Assembly (NCBI GenBank): GCA_020086605.1
Contig: JACBWW010000051.1
Span: forward strand, 4,560,222 to 4,624,221
Length of the DNA stretch: 64,000 bases
Source of the DNA: Lanius collurio
Lineage: Eukaryota; Chordata; Aves; Passeriformes; Laniidae
Reading direction: 5' to 3'
Under the pieces are notes generated by a model. The model saw only the letters and a list, made by a program, of their open reading frames with translations, did no database searches and had not been told where the DNA came from. Position 1 is the stretch's first letter. Each line of letters starts with the position of its first letter. Both the position numbers and the translations under genes were made by a program. Shown one piece after another: positions 54,901 through 64,000 of the stretch.

Positions 54901-57900
54901 TTAAAGGTTTCTGAGCACTCAGGGGCTGCCTGTTTCCATGGGACAGGCAGGAACTGCAGGGGCAAAGTCCTGTGCTACTCTCAAGCTTCTAGTTGCTCCT
55001 CTAGAATGATCTCTCCAGCTTTATGAGGGAGCCCTTCCTATGCTCTCCTCTACCCCAGGGGTCTGAAATGCACACTAGAGCAGTGCAGCATTTTGTTTTC
55101 CCAAATCCCCATCATCAACCATAATAGCAGCAACATGATACTTCAATGAGGGGATTTGTTCAGCAACCTAAAAATCCTTTTGCAGAGCCAATGCCAGCGT
55201 GAAAGCCTCGCAAGCAGGGCAGCTGAAGCCCAAGAAGTGAAGAGACACACCAGGATCCCAGGATGGAGCCAGAAGAGCAGATCCCCTGGTCCACAGCCCA
55301 GCTCTGAAGGCTGGGCTCAGCCTCAGTGCTCCCAGGGGACATCAGCTCCCACCCCACACTTCGTCCTACCCCTCTGCCTTTAGAGTCACTGCCTGTCCTC
55401 ACACCACACCCCGAGTAGTAGCTGTGTGACTACTTAAAACACACACAGTGTACAGAATGAGCAGTGAGCAGGATCTGGCAGCTGCCAGGCACCACACAGC
55501 TCCCTGCAGACTGGCTGTGAGATCCCCACGTTCACCTCGAGGTTCTGTGCCTCTGTGTGTGCAGGTTCTGCTCAATTACAACCACACCTCCAGCAATGGG
55601 GTTTAAATTATCTGAGCAAAGACCACGCCAGGACTTATTTTTAGTCTAATATTGAAAACTGCTCTTGTGTCTGTTCTTGCCCATGCTCTGGGCTGGCTGG
55701 ACACCCTTCAACTCCAAACCCAGAGCTCATGTTTGCAGCACTGGGAGCTCCAGGAGAGCTCAGTGGCCTCAGGCTGGAGGGGCCAGGGACTGACCAGCCA
55801 ACTCACAGGCAGGTCTGCCATGGTCACTCAGTAAAGGCCAGGCCAGACTGGATTTGAGAGCAGGTTTGGGGGGATTGGTTGAACCATAGCTACGTGCCAC
55901 GTGTGACTGTGGGGTGTGTGCCTCACAAACCACAGCACAGCCATTGCAACTGTGCAAGTCCTTCAGGCCTAGCTCACCTGGCAGACACAAAGTGAGGAGA
56001 ACATTTCCAACAGCCAGCCACACTGGGCGTCAGGGAAGGTATTAAACTGGAGAGGGATTGCCTCAACAGTCTACAAACTTCACCCAATGGCATCATCAAG
56101 ATGACAGCTATGAAATCTGTGGACTCAAACTGGTGTGTGGAGAGTTGGACTCAACTGGAGAAAAAGGACTCTTTCCCACAAGGGTCTCTAGAGGGACTCT
56201 AGGGATGGCTTGTGATGCCCAGCAGATGAAATAAAGACCCCAAACCTAAATGCAGAGAGCCCAGCTTTCACTGAGGTGCTTCACATCACCCCCCAATCCT
56301 CTTGCTCCCAGCACAACTCAGCACTGCCTCTTCTGCTCTTTCTCCCTGTTTCTCCTGCCATCCTGAGCCTCTCTGCTGCAGAGCACCCTCAGCCAGGGCC
56401 ACTGGCAGCCCACACAGGCTGATAAAGCACTCACCAGGCACTCACCCAGCTACAGAGGGAGCAAAGAGCACGAGCAGGGTGAGGAGCTGCAACGATCCAC
56501 ATGTTGGTTTAGAGCCCCTGCCCACCACTGGCACGTCTTTCTGTGTCCTGACATCCAAACCACACTTCCTCCCCCTGGCCTGTGTTCTCTCCCTACCCTC
56601 AGGACTTCACCTGCTTGTTGAAGCCAAGAGAAGGAACTAGAGGAGAACTCATCAGCAGAAAACAAGCACAAGGGATTGCCTGACCTTCTCAGAGGTTTCA
56701 AACATTATCTCACCTTTTTAAAATGCAACTTTGAGAGCGTTTTACTATCTTTGTCCAGCATAAGCCTTCCATCTCAGAATGCTCTGACCCTTCTTCCAGT
56801 TCTGCCTCCATTAGAATTCTCCTAAATGTTGACACTGGTTCCTACCCTGTTTACCCAGCTTGTCCATAGCCACAGACTCCTGAACCGTGTTCAGCTGCAC
56901 CCTGACAGGATCACGTTACCATTCCGAGTTCTCTGGATGTTGAAATGAGCATAAAGGACCTTTCTCTGTGCATTGGGGCACATGATCAAGTTACCACATC
57001 CCTGCAAGTTCTTGCCTGTGAGCTGAGCCTCTGTGACCACCCAACTGCACGACCGTGACGGGCACCAAGTGTCTGATTTAACACGTTTTCACCATGAATG
57101 AGGTGGCTGCACCACTGAATGAAGCTGAGTGGTGCCTCATGCCATTCACATACCAGTACTGGGGGAACCAGAGTCTGAAATCCAGCAAAGGATTTACAGG
57201 ATTTCAGTGAAATGAGGAGAGGTGGGACAACCCACAGGTGACTCTGAATACAGACATTGAAAAGAAATGCAAGACTTTTACAGGAATGAGATACTTGTCT
57301 GCTCTCCAGACCATCCCACCTCACATCTTCATCACCTCCCCATATGCTGTACAATTCTCTGATACAACATCAATCACCATAAAAATCAGAGAGATTCTGA
57401 GTTATTCAGCTAACACTTGGGAGATACTGCAAAAAAGGCATGTGAAGGAAAAAGTGAGTTACAGATTTCACTCTGGAGACTTTGCCATCTCTTCCCATCA
57501 TTAGAAAAAAACCTGGACAGTGATGATGCACCCACAGAGGAAAGAAGTTTCCCAAAATGGGAAATTTCTGTGTTTCCTTTCTGAGATTTGGCTTTTAAGA
57601 GAATAGGGTTTATCTAATATGATGCAAAGAAGTAGTATGGATCTCTTCTGGTGAAAACAAAGGAAAAATCCTGGGGAAGGATGGTGTGGCCATGGCATTA
57701 ATGATGCTGTACCTTGGTGTCTTTAGTGCAGTCCAAGGCTAAGCACTACACAAGAGCACTTTTTGAGTGCAGTTTTCTAATCAGAAAAGCTTTCAAAGAA
57801 TACCTGGCCAGTGCCTGCTGTGGCTGCAATCAGATTTCCTTTAAAATAATAAAAGACTGAGCTTTCAAAGGAGGAAACATCCCCATAAAATCTGCAGAGC

Positions 57901-58803
57901 AGAATCGCCGACAGTGAGGCACAGCCATCTGTGCTCCCAGCTCTGGGCATCTGCAGCTGGGATGGAAACTCAGCACAGATCTCAAAATCCCTGCCTGCTC
58001 CTGGCTTCCCAGGGGTTTGGCCAGGATCCTGGTGGGCTCCCACTGGGGAGAGACCCCCTGGCACAGACATAGCACCCTCCACCAGAAATCGATGAGCCAA
58101 CCTCCAGGCACCAGGATTCTAATCTATGTATCCCTTCCTTGGGTTTTATTGCTCTGTGCCCATTTTCTGCTGCTTTTGGGACAACTGAGTAGGAGGGAAT
58201 GCTAAAAAGCATTTCAGCCACATTAAATCAAATTAAACATTTGGGGAAATCTGGTTTTGCTTTCTGGAGACTCAGAAAAAATGGGATGGCAGGGCATGGA
58301 TGGATTTTCTGCAATTTTCTTATTGCCTATGCTTAGAAGACTCGTGTCTTTTTTCTTGTCCTTCCTACAGTCTGTTTTGGTTTTATCATCTATCCTCAAA
58401 AAAAAAAAAACAAACCAACCCAAACACGAAAACAAAGCAATAAAAAATCCCTGTTAAATCAAAGGCCATAACAAGCACATCTTGCAAGTATCAATAACTC
58501 CATGTACTGAAAGAGCTGGGAATGCTTAAACTTCAGTTGCAATTTCCAGTAGCATGTTCTTCAAGCTGTCATTGAAATAGTTATCAAATTGTCCCTCTCC
58601 AAGATAGACACCAGCAATATAAATCAGATTTTTTTTTTGAAGATCCAGGGAAAGAAAGTTCAGTGGCTTTGGGAAAAATCAGACAGAAGGAGTGATTAAA
58701 GAAGATTCCAGGAGGCAATAAAGCATTTATACAAAATGTCTCATAATAACAAACAAATTAGGGGAAAGCAGCTGTACGGGGGGAGCGGGGGAGAGGTACT
58801 TAC
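48939..58803 (-). other. NRG2: NRG2 intron
   Basis: A 9.9-kb intron with donor GTAAGT and acceptor CCCCTGCAG. No repeat family is clearly recognisable and no exon was supported. It has purine-rich GA stretches near 48530-48610 and 53570-53670 on the + strand. Confidence 0.7.
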
Positions 58804-58869
58804 TCTCTTCTTCCATAACAACTATTTTAGTTTCTGAGGCTGGTAAGACTTGTGGTGCTTTCGTTGTTC
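58804..58869 (-). CDS. NRG2: Candidate NRG2 cassette exon in Ig-EGF spacer
   Basis: The 66-bp segment lies between a strong acceptor (ACCTTAATTTCCCCAG then G) and a near-perfect donor (GAGA then GTAAGTACC). Joined after the Ig exon's final G, it reads G-TTKAPQVLPASETKIVVMEEE with no stop. Its last A joins TA of the EGF exon to give Ile, then TTTLSSWSG. It is symmetric in phase, so inclusion or skipping keeps frame. Ser/Thr/Pro and acidic residues suit an extracellular spacer. NRG1 carries an alternatively used, glycosylated spacer at this same position. I do not recall this peptide from mammalian NRG2, and no transcript is available here, so it remains a prediction. Confidence 0.6.
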
Positions 58870-61800
58870 CTGGGGAAATTAAGGTAAGAAAGTAGTGAAC
58901 AAAATATCTCTTTTGAGCAGAGCAGGGTGGGCTTAGGTACTGTGGGGAGGAGCAGAGGGGCAGGTGCTGCTGGGGGACACAGGCTGGGGGCTGTCAAGGT
59001 GTTAGTGCTGGTTTAGGGCAGGGGATTGGGGTGACAGAGTCAGGACAAGGAGTGTCCCTGCAGAGAACAGCACAGGGCACGATGTCCCCTCGCTGAGAAG
59101 GGCCTCCTGTCATGAGAAAGAGGCAGAAACAGCTCAGGGTTCACCTGGCAGGAGATGAGTGAAACTGTGGGAGGTTTCCTTAGCCCTGATGGCCACAAGA
59201 GTGCAGAGATGGGATGGTGGGACATGGTAGTGGGAAAAACACAGAGTTTAAGAAAAGGTGGGGTTTTCTGAAGGGCCTCCATCCCACGGGTATGTGAAGA
59301 TGTGCAGCACAAACTGATGCTCCTACAAGAGGTGCAGGAACACGAAACAGATGAAGGCCATGGCCCCAGGCAATAGGGGAGACAAGCAGAGGTGCTGATT
59401 TCCTCTTTCTTAACCAGGATTCTGGGAACCCCAATGCCCACAGACACCAGCTCCACTCAAACCTGCTGGCAGCAGCAGCACCTTTGGAGAAGTGCCTCAG
59501 ACCCTCTGGATGCACAAAGGAGAAAGCCCCAGGAGCCTGGGCTGGGAGTGCAGTGCCTGTCAGGGACAGGGGTGAGACCACCACAAAAAGCTAGAAGCAG
59601 AAAGAATTTTTTGTACTGTTTGATTTTTTTCTGCAGTGTTTAATAAGGGGCAGGGGAGTTGAGAAGATGTGTAGAAATTGTCTGAGGAAAAAAAGAGTCT
59701 GAAACAGTCACATCTCACCTGTGCCCTCCTGGCCATGTGATATCAACATTAGACTATTCAATGAAGAGAACTGGGAAATGGGACATTTTTCTAAGAAAGC
59801 ATCTAATTTACTTCAAAGTCATAAAAATGTGCAATACAACCAAAGCACAGTATATTTTGACTAAGCCCAGAAGCATTTCCACTGAAATCAACGCCCTCAC
59901 AAAGTGCAAAAGCATTTATTTCTCAGCCAGGAGTTTTGTGGAAATACTGGAATTGTAGAGGAAGGACGAGGTGAGGCTTTGGCTGATGGGCATTTTCTGA
60001 GTGCCAAGGGGTCTCTGCTCTGCAGCCACTCTCTCTCTAAGAGATGTGGTAGGTTTGGTGACTTGCAGCAGATCTGTACAGCTGAAAAGCTGCTTTTCTG
60101 AAACTGAGAGGTGATTTTGGAATAGAGCAAAGAGCACTTTGCAATGGAAGCCACAACAGGATCAGTGCTAGGGAGCCTGGGGAAGAAAAAGCAGGAGACA
60201 ACCCACGTATGGATTCCAATGCCCTGATGAGTTTTCTACTGAAAGGTATCACAGAAGAAGGGAGCTTGCAGAAGTGAGGAAAGCTGTCGAGACCCAAAGA
60301 AAGCCCAGCAGCAAGGGAAGAGAAATACTCCAGGACAGCACATGCCTGCACACTGGGGAAGGCTGCTAAACTCTGGGTAGCTCCAGGAGAAAGAGGAAGA
60401 AAGAGTGCAGAAGTGTGACAGGGCTGCCAAAGCCTCCAGGGCTCACCATCACCTGGGCTACCTTTGCAGGGGGCTACAGCTGGCACTGCTGTCCTGGCAG
60501 GTGGTCTGCAAACAGCAGCAAGGTGTGTGTGCAGCTGAGCAGCAAGCCAGGGGCAGATTGGCAAGGCAGCTGAGAACATGGATTCATGCAGGCAGGGAAT
60601 CCACCAGATCCACAGCACCCTGCAGCAGGATCTCTGCGTGTCTTTCATGGTTTTTCAGGGCTTAACTCATTTCTGGGCACCTCAGGTGTGAGCCCATCCC
60701 TGCTGTGAGTGGTCCTTGCCACACGGCGTGGCTTCCTGAGGAGGGAGAGCCAAACCCTGACATGTGCAGCTGGAGGCTGCAGTGGCCAGATGTGCATTTA
60801 CCTGGTGTGCAGGTGTGCTTTTACCTGGTGTGCAGGTGTGCTATTACCTGGTGTGCAGGTGTGCATTTTTCTGGTGTGCAGGTGTGATTTTACCTGATGT
60901 ACAGAAGTGCATTTACCTGGTGTGCAGGTGTGCATTAACCTGGTGTGCAGATGTGCATTTACCTGGTGTACAGATGTGCATTTACCTGATGTACAGGTGT
61001 GCTTTACCTGATGTACAGAAGTGCATTTACCTGATGTACAGATGTGCTTTACCTAGTGTGCAGGTGTGCATTTACCTGGTGTGCAGGTGTGCATTTATCT
61101 GTGTGCAGGTGTGCATTTACCTGTGTTCAGGTGTGCATTTACCTGTGTGCAGGTGTGCATTTACCTGTGTTCAGGTGTGCATTTACCTGTGTACAGATGT
61201 GCATTTACCTGTGTGCAGATGTGCATGTACCTGTGTGCAGGTGTGATTTTACCTGATGTACAGAAGTGCTTTTACCTGGTGTACAGGTGTGCATTTACCT
61301 GGTGTACAGGTGTGCTTTTACCTGTGTGCAGGTGTGCATTTACCTGTGTTCAGGTGTGCATTTACCTGTGTGCAGGTGTGCATTTACCTGTGTGCAGGTG
61401 TGCATTTACCTGGTGTACAGATGTGCTTTACCTGTGTGCAGGCCGGAGCCCTTCAGCAGGCACTGCTCAGCCACACTCCTCCTCTGGCCAGGGGGCTGCT
61501 GGTGATGGGGAAGGGGCAGCAGAGGAGGCAGACGGGGCTCTGATGGCTGCTCAGGAGGAAGGGAGGTCGCACATGCAGCTCCCATCGAACAGGAGCAGTT
61601 TTATGTGGCGTGGGACAGTCCGAGCATGAGTCAGGGAAAAAAAGGAGAGCACTGCCTCAGTTTCTTACTCGGGACACCTTTCCTATCACAGTCGGAAACA
61701 CGCCCAGCAGAGCAGCAGGGCTGAGCTCACAGACACGGAGGATGAAGGCAGGGAGGTGTGAGCACGGATGGTTTTCCTCCAGACCTTGCAAGCACTGGGA

Positions 61801-62623
61801 TTGAACAGCAGGATAACCGAGGGGGAGGCTGTGTGACACTGCAGCTTCACAGAACAAAAGACTCAGGGTGGCAAACAGGCTGAGGTGAACAGAGAAAATA
61901 CTGCCAGAGAGCAGCAGGAGAGAGCTACCTTTTCTCACAAGTGGGATAAGGCTGGTGAGAGAACAAAATCCGGATGCCAGCAAAGGGCTGCAAAGCCCAG
62001 AGCCAGAGCCCAGTGCTCAAAGCCCAGGCTGCCACAGCGCCTGTTGTGAATGGCAGGAGGAAGAGCTTAGGAAATACAGTCACCCCCTCCCTAGCTGTGC
62101 CCTCCCAGCTTCTGGCAGTCACTGTAGGGACTTTCTGAGCCGGAGGGTGCATCCAAACCATCGTGTTAAGCAATATAATTATTATGACCAAGATAATAAT
62201 AAAACCACCTAACCTCAGACTCCATCCGCTGAGCTCTAAGAGATGGAGCACACATTCTAGGATGAAAACCAGAAGCAACTTCACTCATCACAAAGCTATG
62301 GTCTAATTACTTGTCTTCTGGTGAGTTTTGCTTCTCAGAAATTCTTTAAAAAATGAAAACATCAAGCTCACCAGCTTTCTTTCCTCCTTACCCCTTTTTA
62401 AAAAAATACATAGACTGTAAGTTTGTTTAAAATGTAAATTAACCACATTGCCAGTGACAGATAACAAAGATAAACATTTATGCTAAGCTGCATTTTTCTT
62501 ATCTCCCAAGATTGTTTTACTCGATCTCCTGAAAGCATGAAACAAAATACGAGACAGACCATGTGCAGAACCTTTCTGTGGCATGGCAGACAGCTCAAGA
62601 CATTTGCTGGCTTCTTCACTTAC
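58870..62623 (-). other. NRG2: NRG2 intron
   Basis: Intron between the Ig exon (donor GTAAGT) and the candidate spacer exon. It contains the 22-23-bp minisatellite at 60792-61442. Nothing else was recognised. Confidence 0.7.
60792..61442. repeat. 22-23-bp minisatellite, about 29 units
   Basis: Units follow TTTACCTGGTGTGCAGGTG plus TGCA, or the shorter TTTACCTGTGTGCAGGTG form, with TTCAGG and TACAGA variants. I counted about 27 copies of ACCTG/ACCTAG and two variants lacking it. On the NRG2 sense strand each unit contains CAGGTAAA. The mixed unit lengths leave frames open up to 187 codons (Cys/Val/Leu-rich), which are artefacts. Confidence 0.96.
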
Positions 62624-62742
62624 CACTTTTCACATTCAGGCTGCCTTTTGCGGTGTCTTTCCCTAAAACGTTCTCCGCTTCGCAGCTGTACTCCCCAGCA
62701 TCTTCAAGCTTCACCTTGTTGAACTGGAGTCTGGAAATCTTT
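62624..62742 (-). CDS. NRG2: NRG2 exon: second half of Ig-like domain
   Basis: The 119-bp exon encodes KISRLQFNKVKLEDAGEYSC, then EAENVLGKDTAKGSLNVKS and a final G. The D-A-G-E-Y-x-C motif is the F-strand signature of Ig domains, and its Cys pairs with one in the preceding exon, which is off the window. Acceptor TTTTCAACAG, donor GTAAGT. The first A completes the codon begun in the upstream exon. The final G plus TA of the EGF exon gives Val (SVTTTLSS); plus GA of the candidate spacer it gives Gly. The Ig domain of neuregulins binds heparan sulfate and holds the ligand in the matrix. Confidence 0.95.
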
Positions 62743-64000
62743 CTGTTGAAAAGTACAGCAGACATTTCTTACTCGTTTGCTGACCAACCTCATGAAGTGA
62801 CAACCATTCCTGGCCCTGGGATGCTGCCTGGAGGGTCTCTCCTCCTTGACCTTGCAGGCTGAATAGGGATTTGAGTCTGGATAGGATTTGGACAAGTCCC
62901 TTCCCAGGATTTTCTAGGGGAACCTCTCCCTCTGAACCCACTGCTCTGAGTGTGGTGCATGGTTTGGCCCAACACCTGCTCTCATTCACACAGAAAGGCT
63001 CATGAGGGCCAGAGGCCAAGAGTCCCAGCACCCCAGCACAGGCTTTCCACACTGGAAAATAGCCACTTTATGGCTGGACAGTGGGATCTGCCTGCCAGAT
63101 GCAGATGTGGACAGGAGATGCCTGTTCTGCACCTTCCTCAGCAGGAATGCTGAGCAGTCAGTGCTCCACTGGCTGCGTTCAGCAGTGCCACACACTCAGC
63201 ACAAACACCCACAGGACCCAGGGGGACTCATCCCTCTCCAGCCTGCACATCCAATCCCTGGGGTTTGCCCTGGACATATCACTGGCAGCTTCATCTGGGC
63301 CTAAAAATAGGGCAAGCACCTCATCTTCCCCAAATACACACTCCAATGGACCACAGACATGTGGGGCTGAGCTGCACACACTCATCTTACCAGCCAGAAG
63401 TGCCTTGAAGGAGCAGGACAGGGTGGGTGTGGGGCCTGCCCGTGCCACCTCACAGCCTGTGCTGCTCCTCCATGGGAGAGGGAGCAGCTCTGCAGCAGAG
63501 CTCTGCGGCGCTGCGGGAAGGAGCAGCGCCTTTCCCACTGGCTATGACTCATTCCCTGGGATGGCTCTGACTAACAGGCAAAACCTTTTGTTGCCCAGTT
63601 TAACAGGGATCTATAGGAGCCTTCAACACACTCATGAGACCGCAGTGGGACTCCCACATGAGACCCCTTGTTTTAATAAATTTCCTTCCATTTTAGCCAC
63701 TTTATTAAAACTCGCCCTGTCTGCTCTTCTCATGAGAACATCTCCATCTGCTTTCTACCCCAAGCTTTTACCTCAGGTCTGTGCCCTACAGTCACTTTAT
63801 TTAAAGACTTGGAAGCATTGCCAGCTTTAGAAAGAGGTCCCAGCGGCCGATGTTGCTGAAGGCAAATATAATTCCATTTATGTGGAAAATAATCATTAGC
63901 CTTGGACATAGCTGCAATGTCACACGTGTCATCCGAGAAGGACTTTTCTTTGGGCTGTTCAGATCATTGTCCATAGGAAGCCCTTCACAGAAGCACACTG
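62743..64000 (-). other. NRG2: NRG2 intron (partial)
   Basis: Sequence upstream of the Ig exon, running off the right edge. I looked for the first Ig half (a KWLRDG-type string) and did not find it here. No repeat family was recognised. A 249-codon + strand open frame at 63081-63830 has no recognisable domain. Confidence 0.65.

Larger units (their letters stand above)
17962..64000 (-). other. NRG2: NRG2 gene, 3' part (gene span)
   Basis: Minus-strand exons join in phase to give the second half of the Ig-like domain, an EGF domain with six cysteines, juxtamembrane, transmembrane and the full neuregulin cytoplasmic tail. NRG2 is a membrane-anchored ligand whose shed EGF domain binds ERBB3 and ERBB4. 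The identification rests on strings specific to NRG2 rather than NRG1: SWSGHARKCNETAKSYCVNG, MHNHLRQNMCPAHQNRS, DPEEIQMADYISKNV and GTSKCNSPACVEARARR. The first exons, with the start codon and first Ig half, are beyond 64000. The 3' boundary is uncertain; AATAAA on the minus strand occurs at several places between 19668 and 17962. Confidence 0.93.

Noticed and set aside
60764..61629. Cys/Val/Leu-rich frames of 160-187 codons resembling a repeat protein
   Set aside because: They are translations of the 22-23-bp minisatellite with shifting frame, not a gene.

Overview
This window is vertebrate nuclear DNA, almost certainly from a bird. It has short exons separated by long introns with consensus splice sites, and it carries several CR1-type LINE fragments, including the 3' tails typical of avian genomes. 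There is no prokaryotic or viral gene organisation. Nearly all long open frames are chance frames, minisatellite frames or antisense shadows. The real coding sequence was assembled exon by exon from splice sites, phase and protein similarity.

Two genes lie tail to tail. On the + strand, positions 525-12695 hold the last six coding exons of an EFA6-family ARF6 exchange factor: the C-terminal PH domain and the following helical region. It is called PSD2 from family resemblance plus linkage to NRG2. Its Sec7 exons lie off the left edge, and its 3' UTR runs to about 14200. On the - strand, from the right edge down to 19763, lie the exons of neuregulin 2 (NRG2): second half of the Ig domain, a candidate 66-bp spacer cassette, first part of the EGF domain, alternative alpha and beta EGF exons, a 24-bp juxtamembrane microexon, the transmembrane exon and four cytoplasmic exons. 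Its first exons lie off the right edge. Human PSD2 and NRG2 are likewise convergent neighbours on 5q31, as I recall it.

Layout: 1-12488 PSD2 introns and exons, with two CR1 copies in the large intron 1847-8446; 12489-14200 last PSD2 exon and 3' UTR; 14200-17960 intergenic, with two CR1 fragments; 17960-19762 probable NRG2 3' UTR or flank, with a CpG-rich block at 18290-18960; 19763-64000 NRG2. NRG2 introns contain a 33-bp minisatellite next to the beta exon, a 22-23-bp minisatellite between the Ig exon and the candidate spacer, a 66-bp tandem repeat, a hexamer array, a (GT)n tract and two CR1 tails.

The most interesting signals are all in NRG2 splicing. The alpha (77 bp) and beta (59 bp) EGF exons are only 251 bp apart. 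If both are included, beta and the 24-bp microexon are read in a second frame that stops inside the microexon. That frame resembles the truncated tail I recall for a human NRG2 isoform, so these exons look dual-coding. A 66-bp in-phase cassette with strong splice sites sits exactly at the Ig-EGF spacer. A minisatellite repeats a 5' splice-site-like string about 27 times on the NRG2 sense strand.
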